DNA from: Eutreptiella sp. 'Long Island Sound 2002'
Lineage: Eukaryota > Euglenozoa > Euglenophyceae > Eutreptiales > Eutreptiaceae
Direction: 5' to 3'
Assembly (NCBI GenBank): GCA_964036045.1
Contig: OZ038397.1
Location: 20,647,742-20,711,741 of the forward strand
DNA length: 64,000 nt
Of the stretch, positions 1 to 10,251 are shown piece by piece. Position 1 is the first letter of the stretch. The number at the start of each line of letters is the position of its first letter. The notes beneath the pieces are model-generated. The model was not told the DNA's origin. It searched no databases and worked only from the letters and a program-made list of their open reading frames with translations. The position numbers and the translations under genes were made by a program.

Positions 1-3000
1 GCATACCCGCGAGCAGTTCCTGCTCATAGGTGGAGTAGTTCCCCCTGGCCTGGTTCCACTTCCAGTTCCAGTGGCCCAGAGGTACTAGGACCCACTTGTC
101 GTCAGGGTAGCTGTGCTTGAGGGTTCCATCTCGGTTGAGACCTTCCGTCCCCCATTGGGAAATGGCCGAGTCAAACTCCTCCTTCTCTAGTGCTTGCCAC
201 TGGAACAACGTTCCACCACCGCCCACATTGCTGGCGTCGGTCACCAGGATAATCTCCCCTTGTGCCCTAGGCACGCCCAAGCACTTAGCGTTGGCTACCT
301 TGTCTTTGAGCTCGTCAAACGCTTGTTGCTCTTGTGGGCCCCAGCGCCAAGTAGTACTCTTCTTGATCAAGTCAGTCAGTACCGCGCTGGTGTAGGTGAA
401 GTTTTTGATGTGGCGGCGATAGAAGTTGCACGCCCCAATGAAACTGCGTACATCATGAAGTCCTTTCTTGGGGTCTTCGTGTCGTACCTTGGCATCCATC
501 AGGGGTTTGGCCTTAGAGGCCGCTGGGGTCCACCACCCATAGCCAACGTCAAACCCCAGGTACTGCATGGTCTCCTGCATGAACTCACACTTCTCCAGCT
601 TGAGTCGTGTGTGGTTCTCCTGGCAGACCGCAAAGAACTCACCCAAGAGGATTAGGTGATCCTCCTGGGTATTGGTCCCGAGGCATACATCATCGATGTG
701 AGCCTCCATCTGGGCCCCACGGGATATGAGCTCCTGCACCTTAGGTCTCCTTCGTAGGATGGACAAGATCTTGTTCATCAGCTCTTGGAATAGAGCGGGG
801 GCGTTAGCCACGCCGAATGGCATGACCTTCCACTTGAATACCCTCCCCTGAGGGGTGATGAATGCCAGTAGTTCCTGCGCGTTGGGCGTCAGGTCCACTT
901 GCCAGAATCCACTTCGCTTGTCCATCTTGGTCTTGTAGCGACAGGAGGCTATCTTCTCCAGGGTAGACTCCATATTGGGAATGGACCCTGAGTGGTTCAG
1001 CGTCTTCTTGTTCAGCTCTCCATAGTCCACTACCAGCCGTTTGGCTGTAGACCCAGGTTTAGCCACCAGGAAACAGGGGCTGCAGTGTAGGGGGTAGTCC
1101 CCATCCTTGTACTCCAGGACTAGGCCAGCGTCGATACATTCTTGTATCTGTCGCTCAATCTCGTCGGCCTGCTCTTTAGGAGCTGGATAGGGTCTCCTCC
1201 GGATCTTGTGACCCACGAACTCGGGTTTCAGCTTGAGGTCCATCTGTACCAGCTTGTCGCATGAGGCTGGAGGGGGTAGTTCTCCGAACACCTCCAGATA
1301 GGTCCTTATCAGCTTTTGTACCCGCGGGTCCAGTACCTTGATCTTGTCTTCCATGTCCTCGTCGGAGTGTAAGTTGCTTGCCCCTTGAATAGACGTCGGG
1401 AGGTGGTCCTCCACCGACTCTTCGCCCGCGGTAGCATCCTTCAGCCCTTGGTAGGCATACAGAAGGTCTTGCTCAACCATCTCCGGTGGACGATGGCAAC
1501 ATAGGCACGCTTTAGGGGGTTCACATACACATTCCTCCGAGAGGTCGTCCTCCTCTGGGGTCCTCACATGGGCACCCCATACGCTCTTCATGAGCTTGAG
1601 ATCTACCTCCCTTTGCCAGGTGGTGATCTTCTGTTCGAGGTCCTCCTTCAGTTGGGATAGGTCTCCCATACGTCCTTGCTTCAGGGGCCACGAGCTGCGG
1701 GTAGGCTTCGCGTAGCATAGCTTTTTCGCCACCAACTTCCTCTTGGAATCCACATACTCCCTGAGCCTGGATCGAGGGTCCAGCTCTTCATCCACGGGGT
1801 CTTCCACCCTCATGGAGACTAGGGGTTTTAGTGGGGCGACGTACTCGGCGTTCTCCACTTCTTCCACCGCAGTCTGCACGAAGAAGGCGTCGTGCTCAGT
1901 TTCGTCGTCTGAGTGGATAGAGCTAGGTAGCTCAGATAGTCCACACTCAGAGACTCCATCAGGAACAGGTACATGACAGGGAGAGTTGGGGGCGTTGGTG
2001 TCAGTCACGACGTACTCATCTCCTCCGGGTGTAGTTTCAACAGCATCTTGAGGTCGTAGGCGATCCTTCAAGTCACCCAAGGCGAGTCCATCGCTTTCTC
2101 GTTGTATAGCCTGGACCAGAGTAGGGTCCAGGTCTTCCCAGGGGATGGTGGTAAGACTTCCGTCCACCACGCTGAGCATACTCCCCCATCCGGGCTTCCC
2201 AATGGGCGTCTTGCGTCCCAGAGGCACGTAGATGGCCTCATCAGGTAACCGCACAGAGCTGATAGTCAGCTTGTCAAGGAGGGTTCGCCAGTACTCGTTG
2301 CCCTCATGGGCTCCCCAATCGGGGGAACACAGGACCATACGGGAACGTTCCAAGGCCACCTTGGTCAGCACCTTCCCCAGTTCACTGAATCTGGGGTTCC
2401 CGTAGGCCATCCCGAAAGAGGGCCAGTAAAATTTGTAGCTGCAGTTCTTCCCCTTGCTGCAGTATAGGTCCAGTACATGCTGCTTGTCGCTGGCGAACAG
2501 TTCCACACTTAGGTCTTCTCGAGAGTAACCCAACTCCTTCAGACCTTGGTCTAGGACTTCCCCCAATAGTTGATAGTCCTCAGTTTTGGAGGCCGCCATC
2601 ATGTTTGAGGGCTCCTCCTTCGATAGTCTCAGGTAACTCGAGGTATGTTCCGACTGCTCCAGTGGCACAGACTCTCTGCCACTGCCGTGGTCCACGTACA
2701 GGAGGTAGGGCGCTTGCAGCGTCAGGGATTGTATCTGGGAGTGCTGCACGAAGAAGTCAGTACCCAGTACAAAGTCGAAGGCATCAGTGTCCATCACATA
2801 GAACCGATGGGCGATAGTTCTGGAGCCCATAGGTACCTCCACTTCGCAGTCCCCGCAGCTGTGCACCAGATGTCCATCCCCCATCCGTATAGCGGCGGTG
2901 GTCATGGTGTTCTTCAGGCTCCCACAAGGTAAAATTTTCTTGGCCACTATCGATATTGTGGCTCCAGTATCCAGTACCCCCAGGTATTCACGTCCCCCTA

Positions 3001-3052
3001 GTCGGATACGTACCCAAAACACCAGGTCTTGGGTGCCACCAGAGCGTCCCCG
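1..3052 (-). CDS. pol: Element A Pol (protease, Dam-like, RT, RNase H), runs off left edge
   Basis: I translated this frame by hand from the codon after the gag UGA to base 1 and found no stop. In order: an aspartic protease with DTGA at 2971-2960; a Dam-like region at about 2520-2180 with ELFAS and an NPRF motif near 2400-2380; an acidic linker; a Cys cluster (ECVCEPPKACLCCH) near 1535-1490; RT with its active site as HIDD (689-700) instead of the usual YxDD; and an RNase H starting with TDAS near 290 and reaching YSTYEQELLA at the edge. The protein processes Gag-Pol and copies the element RNA inside the virus-like particle. The integrase must lie beyond base 1. It is most likely made as a Gag-Pol fusion, because no convincing independent ATG precedes the protease. 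Confidence 0.9.
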
Positions 3053-3055
3053 TCA
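3012..3055 (-). promoter_or_regulatory. Candidate UGA-CGG stop-codon readthrough site of element A
   Basis: The gag frame ends in TGA (3055-3053). The next codon is CGG, and the same frame then stays open through pol. UGA followed by CGG is a known readthrough context in several plant RNA viruses, where a 3' stem-loop helps. Here a 6-bp ACCCAA/TTGGGT stem can form starting about 19 nt downstream of the stop. The frame and the motif are seen directly; readthrough itself is inferred. Confidence 0.6.
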
Positions 3056-5554
3056 GAACTCCGCGGGACAGGTCACCTCGAACCCCTTGTTCCGCAATTT
3101 GCGGGCCATCCTCATGAAACGGCTTCTCTTCTTGGCGTTGCCGTCGTCACCACCTTCATGCTCACGCTTGGCTCCTTGTTCTTGCTGGGCCTGCGTCTGT
3201 GAGCGTGTGGTAGGTCCAGACTGCCCTCCAGAGGGCTCGGAGTTCCCCCCTGGATTAGGGTTGGGGTTACCTCCGTACTTGTCCTTGTTCTTGTTGTCGT
3301 TCTGGCGATTAGCCCCTCCTCCTCGTCCGCCTTGACCCTTGTCTTGACCACCTTGACCACGTCCTTTCGACTTGCCCTTGCCGGAGTCGTTGCCTTTGGC
3401 CTTGCCTCCACCTTTGCCTGAGCTTTTGCCAGGATCTTCCCCCTTAAGCTTCGCCGATAGGCGTTGCTTATGGTAGCACTCGTCCTCATAGTGCTTCCGC
3501 TTACCGCAGAATGCACACGTGATGGTGCAGCGGTAATGATCCGGCATCTTCACCTTGGCGCCGGTGATCTTTTCCTGCTGCTTCCCCTGGACTACAAAGC
3601 AGTCTCGCTGCTCGCAGTCGGAGGCATGCTGCAGGTGGCCCTGTTCATTTCTGGCATCACACCAGAATAGCTCCTTCACGTTCTCCATTAGGCGGGCGTG
3701 GGCGTGTTTGGGGGTAGTCTCCTGCCCAGGTCGGGACCCTTGGTACCCTTTGCCTCCAGAACCTCCACCACCAGGACGGTAGTGGTTCAGGTGTTGGTCG
3801 CTCTCCTTCTCCAGCGCCATCTCCGGGAGCAGCACGCATAGATCCTCGTAGCGGAGGGATCTAGCCTTGCGCTCAGCCGTCAGACGGCACTCGTCCCATA
3901 GCTCACGGGGGAGCTTGGAGCACAACCAAAACAGCAGGTCGTCGCTGCTGTAGGAACCGGGCGTCAGTCGTCCAGCCCAGTGGTCCAGGTCCGCCAACAG
4001 CTCGGAGACCCTGCCGGGTTTGGGGTTGTTCGGCAGCACGGGCAGGTTCTGGATCTCGGCCCTGATGGAGAGGTCGGTCTCGTAGGTTGGGTACTGCCTC
4101 TCCAGGGCAACCAACACGTCGGCAAAGGTGGCGGAGTTGGTGACGATCTGCCTGACCTGCTTCTCCAGGTACTTCGTCTTGCAGCACTGCAGGAGCAGGT
4201 CGCACTTCACTCGCCCACTCGCGTGGGTTTGGCCGGTCAGTCGTAGGAACCGGCCAAAGTTCTCAGCGAACTCGCTGAGGTCCTTGCCTGTGAATTCAGG
4301 CAGGTTCACCACTATCTTGGAGGTGGCAATAGCCTTCGCCTCCTGAGCTCGGCGTCCTTCAGGGCGTCGGGTCTTCTTCTTCTTCTTCTTCTTCTTCTTA
4401 CCCTTGGGGTCCTCGGGGTCCTCAGGGTCTTCGTCATCCGATGGCGAAGAAGAAGTCATCGAAGGCGGCCCATCATCGGAGGGGTCTCCGCCTAGATCAC
4501 TGGAGCCATAAGGCTCCACGTCCACCATAGCCCTTAGGGCTGTCAGCCCCAGCTGGTCCAGCTCGGCCCTCGTCGAGTTCGTCACGTGACTGTAGGGCGG
4601 CTGGGCTGTCCTCGGGACGAATGGACTTCTCGGTACTGCTGCAGGAGTCGGCATCGGTCGGCTCCTCAGGCTCCCCAGGGTATTCGTCAACCCTGCCGCC
4701 AGGTGGTTAGCCTGTACTCGGTGGGGTGACATTCCCACTGTCGTAGGTGACGCATGGGACGGGATCATCAGGGGCTGCAGTTTCTCCCTGATCTCTTGCG
4801 TGAGGTCGCTCACGATTTGCGAAGTGGCTCCTCGGAGCACCTCATTGATCTCCGACCGCGTCAGGGACCTGTTGGAGGATCTTCCCGATCCTCTACTCCT
4901 GCCGCCCAGAGATTCCGGTCCTTTCCTCAACCCACTCAGGGGTGCATACCCAGGTGCATAACCAGGAGCATACCCAGGCACATCCATGTAGGTTCCAGTG
5001 GCGTGGAGTGGATGGGGATAGTCAGCTGCATACCATCGCGGCGCAGCGCTGGAAGCCACAGGCTCACTGCCAGTAGTTGCCTCATGGAGCGCAGTGGTTG
5101 GTGGGCCCATACCATAGGCGGGGTAGGGAGGCATGCCAGTAAAGCCTGTGCCCTCTGCCATAGGTAGGTTGGTTGTGGAAGTGGATGTTGTGGCGGCTGG
5201 GAGTGTGGTGGTTATGGGAGAGGGTGATGCTTGGAGGCCAGAAGCACTTGGTGCGCCTTCGAAGGTAGGGACATCCGTCGGGTCTTGCCCTTGCTCCTCT
5301 CCTTCGTCTGCTCCTTCTCCAGCATCCTTCTCGCTCTCGTTTCCTCTCTTCCTCTTCACAGGCTGAGGCTGAGAGACCATTTCCTTCACCGACAGGGCCC
5401 CAAAGGCCGTCTGGAGGCCATCCAAGGAGTCCTCCGCCGTATCCATTGGCCCATGTAAGGGCTCCACCGAAGGTACAGCGTCAGGCGCCGGCCTTGCCGG
5501 TGCCTCTGGCGCTGGCGCTGTGTTCACCTCGGCGTCCACTTTTCCTGGATCCAT
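3053..5554 (-). CDS. gag: Element A Gag (833 aa, CCHC zinc knuckle)
   Basis: This is the structural protein that would assemble the virus-like particle and bind element RNA. It starts at an ATG in a good context (AAGATGG), about 100 nt after the LTR. The N-terminal half is Pro/Ser/Thr-rich, with three GYAP repeats (bases about 4940-4985) and a run of ten lysines coded by a CTT/AAG microsatellite (about 4375-4400). The central part has the helical gag fold pattern with LPEFTGKDL and LLQCCKTKYLEKQ. Near the C-terminus is CAFCGKRKHYEDEC, a canonical CX2CX4HX4C knuckle, followed by a Gly/Lys-rich basic tail that fits nucleocapsid. The frame has no stop until the UGA at 3053. It is the only undamaged gag among families A to C here. 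Confidence 0.92.
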   Translation of the reverse strand: MDPGKVDAEVNTAPAPEAPARPAPDAVPSVEPLHGPMDTAEDSLDGLQTAFGALSVKEMVSQPQPVKRKRGNESEKDAGEGADEGEEQGQDPTDVPTFEGAPSASGLQASPSPITTTLPAATTSTSTTNLPMAEGTGFTGMPPYPAYGMGPPTTALHEATTGSEPVASSAAPRWYAADYPHPLHATGTYMDVPGYAPGYAPGYAPLSGLRKGPESLGGRSRGSGRSSNRSLTRSEINEVLRGATSQIVSDLTQEIREKLQPLMIPSHASPTTVGMSPHRVQANHLAAGLTNTLGSLRSRPMPTPAAVPRSPFVPRTAQPPYSHVTNSTRAELDQLGLTALRAMVDVEPYGSSDLGGDPSDDGPPSMTSSSPSDDEDPEDPEDPKGKKKKKKKKKTRRPEGRRAQEAKAIATSKIVVNLPEFTGKDLSEFAENFGRFLRLTGQTHASGRVKCDLLLQCCKTKYLEKQVRQIVTNSATFADVLVALERQYPTYETDLSIRAEIQNLPVLPNNPKPGRVSELLADLDHWAGRLTPGSYSSDDLLFWLCSKLPRELWDECRLTAERKARSLRYEDLCVLLPEMALEKESDQHLNHYRPGGGGSGGKGYQGSRPGQETTPKHAHARLMENVKELFWCDARNEQGHLQHASDCEQRDCFVVQGKQQEKITGAKVKMPDHYRCTITCAFCGKRKHYEDECYHKQRLSAKLKGEDPGKSSGKGGGKAKGNDSGKGKSKGRGQGGQDKGQGGRGGGANRQNDNKNKDKYGGNPNPNPGGNSEPSGGQSGPTTRSQTQAQQEQGAKREHEGGDDGNAKKRSRFMRMARKLRNKGFEVTCPAEF

Positions 5555-5635
5555 CTTAATCCACCCTTCTGCTTATGTTTGCCTGCTCGGAGCACTGGTT
5601 GTACGGCGCGGGGTCGCTGCCGGTGCACAGAGACA

Positions 5636-5653
5636 GGCTGCCTCTTGCTACCA
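5636..5653 (-). other. Primer-binding site of element A
   Basis: On the minus strand TGGTAGCAAGAGGC follows the LTR end directly. It resembles the complement of an initiator-tRNA 3' end (consensus TGGTATCAGAGC) and nearly matches the B site TGGTAGCAGAGGC. It would prime minus-strand DNA synthesis. The exact tRNA is inferred. Confidence 0.6.
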
Positions 5654-6454
5654 GAAAAGTTTATAGTGTTTTCAGCACTGTGTTTTTGCTTCTCCTGCTG
5701 CTTGTTGTTGCTGTAGGGTGTCCTGCTGCTGGTTTTGGATGATGAAAAGCTTTTGTTTGTTGAAATACAGTAAAGCCAACTCAATCCAGGATAGCCCAAG
5801 CCAATAGTGTGCAAGGAGAAGGTAATTCAGGATCAAAGCATGAAGGGCTGCAGTGTAAACAGTGAAAGATGATTAGATATTCACAGAAACTGCAACTCAG
5901 GATACAAATGAATGCATATTCACAGAGATAGCTGAAATGTTTTGGGAAAAGAGTTAGAAAACTGCCTCAGGATCACTCTCTCTCCATAGTGCCATCTTAG
6001 GAGATGTGCACTCTTTGTTTTGGGTCCCATATGTGCTGAGGTGGCATGGTATGTGGCGATGAGGTCACTGCCATGTCACATGGGATCTTCCTACTTAGTT
6101 AGGCTGACCAGGAATTGAACCCAGGACCTCTCAAAAAGAGGTGCCTAACCCCCTATGGTGCATACCACTAGGGCAGATAAGTATTCATGGAAAAACATAG
6201 ATAAATTCATAGGCTCTACCTTAGGTATGTCAGTGCTCAGTCAACTCAGGAAAAGATGTTTTACTTCTGATTGAAAGGGGATTAAGGGGTCCACTCCATA
6301 TCCTGATTGGGTGTTTGGTTCCATAGGTCAAAATGTGTTATCACCACTTTTGGCTGGACCAATACTAAGATAAAAATGCATGGATGCTCAGTGCATCTCT
6401 AATACAACTAGAGTATGTCCCTAAGCAATGGAAAAGCACTTTTTCTTACTCTCA
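5654..6454 (-). repeat. Element A 5' LTR (about 800 bp)
   Basis: The segment lies between the start of the unique flank and the primer-binding site upstream of gag A. It is repeated in inverted orientation at 8238-9033. On the minus strand similarity starts at TGAGAGTAAG and ends at AAACTTTTC just before TGGTAGC. The 3' end lacks a clear CA, so boundaries are accurate only to a few bases. It contains an internal tRNA-like module (6101-6182). Confidence 0.75.
6101..6182 (-). other. tRNA-like module inside the A LTR
   Basis: On the minus strand there is a perfect pol III B box (GGTTCAATTCC, bases 6121-6111) and an A-box-like TGCCCTAGTGG (6175-6165). Between them is a hairpin ACCTC-TTTTTGA-GAGGT that could be an anticodon arm with TTT in the anticodon position. 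The acceptor stem does not pair over seven bases, so this is a tRNA-derived sequence rather than a working tRNA gene. Confidence 0.55.
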
Positions 6455-8237
6455 GGACTACCACTCCTACACGCACACTCTACTGGGCGTTGTGATGGCA
6501 AAGGTGTCGTGGGTCCTAGCGACCCTCCTGTGAAAGGACAAGAGAACACAGCGCTGCTAAGCAACTGTGGCCTAACAGGGGACGCCACAACGCGTTTCCC
6601 CTGCTAGGGCTTGGAGGGAAGGAGTGCTCTCGCGTGCAAGGCACAGATGTCGATGAAGTCGGACTCCCTGCTCTGCCACAGGCGGAGCGGAGTTAATTGT
6701 TTGTGTGATCTGCGCCCTTGTTTAGCAGGGCATAAAAAAAGGCTGCTGCACCAATCACCCTACCTGCCCACCTGTAAAACAAAGGCAAATGAAAGGGCGT
6801 TTGCGGCGGAGGAACCAAGCCACACTCCAGGTATTATACCCTTCTCAGTGTGACCTATAATACACTGTCCGCAAACACGCTGGAGGACCAGCTACCCTTG
6901 TCAAGCAAGCAAGCTTTAGGGGACTCCTCAGGTTCTCTTAAAGAACGTACCGAGGAGCCCCTGGGTAGCCTAAACAAGGTTTACCGTGCGCACTTCGCGT
7001 GGCCTACCCTTTAATGCGTGTGTGCATGCACGAGTATGCGCGACCATCGTGGGCACACCTGCCCATCTGAACACCAATCACGAACTCCACCAGGGGGTGG
7101 CCCCGCCTGGACTTACTGACCTTACCTACCGCTGGAGAGAGAGAGCAAGTGAGGGGCGCACGCGAAGAACGTTGCTATGCACGTGTGTGTATGTCCAATC
7201 ACCCTGATCTGACCGCTAATCATCTGCAATCTTTCTAATCAATCCCTCTATCGCGTCCTATCGTTGTTAGCGCTGCTACAAGGCTCGTTCACCGAGACAC
7301 GAGACGAGCAATGTGTATGCGGCATACGAGACGAGCATACCTGTAGTTTATACCTGATTCATTGAAGTCTTTTTCGTTGATTGTCGAATTCTTGAATTTT
7401 TGATTCTTCTAATAGTGTGGTTCGAATCTGTATGTTTATTTATTAATGTGTGTCTCGTCATTTTCAAGACTACGTGAGACATACGTTTATAATTCCATTA
7501 TTTCTCCATTTTCCGGCGCTTCGCTAGGAGCCGCTCCTGCGCGCCGCCATTTTATGCGTATGAATTTCTGGATTTAAAAAATCCAGAGATGACTATAATT
7601 TCTATAAAAATGTGCTTCTGATGCACAATTGGATTCTGCTCAGGTGTGTTGTTTCAGAAAAATTCTACGCCGTCATTTGACGGATTTTGGTGTCGTCGCT
7701 TCGTTTTTGCGTGGATTCGTCCATAATTCTCCCATTCCTGCCTCTGCAGATACCCACGCGCAGCCTCGCTGAGTAGGCCGTGTTCGGGCCGAAACGCAGG
7801 TGCCTGGAGAGACTGAGCAGAACCAAGACCCCACCAAGGGGCAAATTAATTTCTTTTACGACTCCCTTCGCCCTAAGACAGGTCACAGGTCGCCAGCAGG
7901 TTTAGGAGAACCCATGCGAGTGTGTATATTGTGTCTTGCGTTTGGGTTGTGTCGACGCTGCGTCTTGGAGGGAGGGATGCATATGCACATGTTTTGGCAT
8001 GCTCCCTTACTAACACAACCAAGCCACAGGAGCCCCGGCAGCGCCACGAGCGCTGAGTTCTCTGTAGGACATGTTACATACAGAGCAGCAAAAGAGCGCC
8101 AGCCATGGTGAGCGCCCATTTTTCAGTGTGAGGGAAACTGTAGGTATTTTAAAGTAGATGTGGAAACCAAGGAAAGGCCAAGAAAAATTCCCTTTTTCCT
8201 AAAATGCGACAGTGGTGGCCACCACAGCACAGGGGGG
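6455..8237. other. Unassigned sequence between two inverted A LTRs
   Basis: There is no ORF with a recognisable domain, no RNA gene and no repeat shared with the rest of the window. Composition shifts from GC-mixed (6455-7250) to AT-rich with short A/T runs (7330-7640). The longest frames are about 100 codons or less and look random. It may be host DNA into which A-type elements inserted, or an unrecognised non-coding repeat. Confidence 0.5.
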
Positions 8238-9033
8238 GAGTAAGAAAAAGTGCTTTTCCATTGCTTTGAGGCATACTCTAGTTGTATTAGAGATGCACTG
8301 AGCATCCATGCATTTTTATCTTAGTATTGGTCCCACCAAAACTGGTGATAACACATTTTGACCTATGGAACCAAACACCCAATCAGGATATGGAGTGGAC
8401 CCCTTAATCCCCTTTCAATGTGAAGCTATTCATCTTTTCCTGTGTTGACTGAGCACTGACATACCTAAAGTAGAGCCTATGAATTTATCTATGTTTTCCA
8501 TGAATTCTTAGCTATCCTAGTGGTATGCACCCTAGGGGGCTGGGCACCTCTTTTTGAGAGGTCCTGGGTTCAATTCCTGGTCAGCCTAGCTAAGTAGGAA
8601 GATCCCATGTGACATGGCAGTGACCTCATCGCCACATGCCCTGCCACCTCAGCACATATGGGACCCAAAACAAAGAGTGCACATCTCCTGAGATGGCACT
8701 ATGGAGAGAGAGTGACCATGGGGCAGTTTTCTAACTCTTTTCCAAAAACATTTCAGCTATCTTTGTGAATATGCATTCATTTGTGACCTGAGTTGCAGTT
8801 TCTGTGAATATCCAATCATCTTTCACTGTTTACACTGCAGCCCTTCATGCTTTGATCCTGAACTCTCTTCTCCTTTCATACTTCTGGCTTGGGTTATCCT
8901 GGATTGACTCTATTGACTCTATTTCTGCAAACAAAAGGTTTTCATCATCCAAAACAAGCAGCAGGAAACCCTACAGCAACAGCAAGCAGCAGGAGAAGCA
9001 ACAACACAGTGCTGAAACCACTATAAACTTTTC
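8238..9033 (+). repeat. Solo A-type LTR, inverted relative to the element A LTR
   Basis: It matches the reverse complement of 5654-6454 along its length, from GAGTAAGAAAAAGTGC to ACTATAAACTTTTCT, with scattered mismatches. No primer-binding site, gag or pol follows it; the next bases diverge and lead into a satellite. A solo LTR left by recombination between two LTRs is the simplest reading. The leading TG is not preserved (the flank is a G run), and I could not find a target-site duplication. Confidence 0.75.
8506..8587 (+). other. tRNA-like module in the solo A LTR
   Basis: This is the second copy of the module, with B box GGTTCAATTCC at 8567-8577, A-box-like TATCCTAGTGG at 8513-8523, and the same ACCTC/GAGGT arm with an all-T loop. 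Both copies sit at the same place in the LTR and on its sense strand, so the module belongs to the LTR and is not a separate insertion. Confidence 0.55.
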
Positions 9034-9053
9034 TAACAACCTCTGCAAGGTGA

Positions 9054-9690
9054 CTTCCATTTTTGAGCTGTCCGGGGTGAAAAACTGCATAAGCAGGTTG
9101 TGTATCAATCCCTTGGAAGACCCCCCCCCCCAGACCTAATACCCAAATAGGGTGAGAAACACGTAAATACGGCCTAAAACACGCTTTACATACCTTGGAT
9201 GGTCATTTTGGGTGGTCACAATATCAAAAAAACAAGTTTTGAAAACTTCGATTTTTGAGCTGTCCGGGGTGAAAAACGGCATAAGCAGGTTGTGTACCAA
9301 TCCCTTGGAAGACCCCCCCCCCGGACCTAATACCCAAATAGGGTGAAAAACGTGTAAATACGGCCTAAAACATGCTTGACATACCTTGGATGGTCATTTT
9401 GGGTGGTCACATTATCATAAAAACAAGTTTTGAAAACTTCGATTTTTGAGCAGCCTAGGGTTAAAAACAGCATAAGCAGGTTGTGTACCAATCCCTTGGG
9501 AGACCCCCCCCCCCGACCTGATACCCAACTAGGGTGAAAAACGTGTAAATACGGCATAAAACATGCTTTACATACCTTGGATGATCATATTGGGTGGTCA
9601 CAATATCAAAAAAGTAAGTTTCAAAAACTTCGATTTTTGAGCTGCCCAGCGTGAAAAACTGCACAAGCAGGTTGTGTACCCGCCCCTTCA
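9054..9690 (+). repeat. Tandem satellite, period about 191 bp, 3.3 units
   Basis: Units start with CTTC(C/G)ATTTTTGAGC at 9054, 9246, 9437 and 9628, giving periods of 192, 191 and 191. Each full unit holds a C run of 8 to 12 bases after GGAAGA or GGGAGA, then CCTAATACCCAA or a close variant, then GGTCATTTTGGGTGGTCAC or a close variant. The fourth unit decays after about 60 bp. Frames on the minus strand exist in each unit, but 191 is not a multiple of three and they look incidental. Confidence 0.9.
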
Positions 9691-9805
9691 CTAGGCCATT
9701 ATTGGGGGAAACAGTCATTTCGCGTCTTTGGCACGGGTTGTGAACGGCCCTAAGCAAGGCTAGAGACCACAAAAAACGTCCTTCCATATACTAGGAGGCA
9801 GATAC

Positions 9806-10043
9806 TGTCACAACATCCCCACTCACACCCCTCAGAGTGGGTACCACGGGGTCATCGATGTTATGGCTTCGAACAGCAGCAGCGCAACAGCGCAGCGCAA
9901 CAGCGCGCAAATCGCAAGTCGCAGTCGCAATCGCGCTGACAGTCTGTGAATAATAAAGAAGCATCGAATGCCAACTGTGAATGAGCGCTGTAAGATACTT
10001 CGATCTTTGAACAGGGTTTATGTCTTCGAGATTGTGTTATTAT
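9806..10043 (+). repeat. Possible 5' LTR of element D (about 238 bp)
   Basis: The segment starts TGTCACAACATCC, a typical LTR beginning, contains AATAAA-like sequence near 9950, and ends directly before a TGG primer-binding site. No second copy is in the window and the 3' end is not CA, so the call rests on position only. A CAG/CGCAA-rich simple stretch lies at about 9868-9935. Confidence 0.35.
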
Positions 10044-10058
10044 TGGTGCCCCGTCTAA
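10044..10058 (+). other. Possible primer-binding site of element D
   Basis: TGGTGCCCCGTCT has the TGG start expected for the complement of a tRNA CCA end and lies about 200 nt before gag. It differs from the A and B sites, so another tRNA would be used. The tRNA identity is not determined. Confidence 0.45.
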
Positions 10059-10251
10059 AGATCCTGCGAGGTTTGTCGATTGGGATTTTGGATTTCGGAT
10101 TTTGAGAAACAAAGAGGCACAGGAGTGCAGTCGAGTTCCCAAGAAACAAACCACAACAAGTGGTAGCCAGCTAGGTGGCGGGGAGAATCAAACTTCGAGA
10201 TCAATCTTCGACGCCGCAACGCCGTCAACTTGATTTGGACTTCGATCTACA

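Larger units (their letters stand above)
1..6454 (-). mobile_element. Element A: Ty3/gypsy LTR retrotransposon, 5' part
   Basis: Read on the minus strand, the order is an LTR of about 800 bp, a primer-binding site, a gag ORF with a CCHC knuckle, one in-frame UGA, then a pol frame with protease, a Dam-like domain, RT and the start of RNase H. It leaves the window at base 1, so the integrase and 3' LTR are not visible. No disruption is seen in gag or in about 1,017 pol codons, so this may be a fairly young copy. The RT and protease motifs support the Ty3/gypsy assignment. Confidence 0.93.

Noticed and set aside
6611-8305. Small host genes in 6455-8237
   Set aside because: All frames are about 100 codons or shorter, with no domain, no start context worth noting and no splice-site pattern I could support.
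8506-8587. A working tRNA-Lys gene
   Set aside because: The anticodon arm and T loop look right, but the acceptor stem does not pair and the D arm is poor.
9327-9787. Repeated minus-strand frames in the satellite as a protein-coding repeat
   Set aside because: The 191-bp period shifts the frame from unit to unit, so no common protein repeat is kept.
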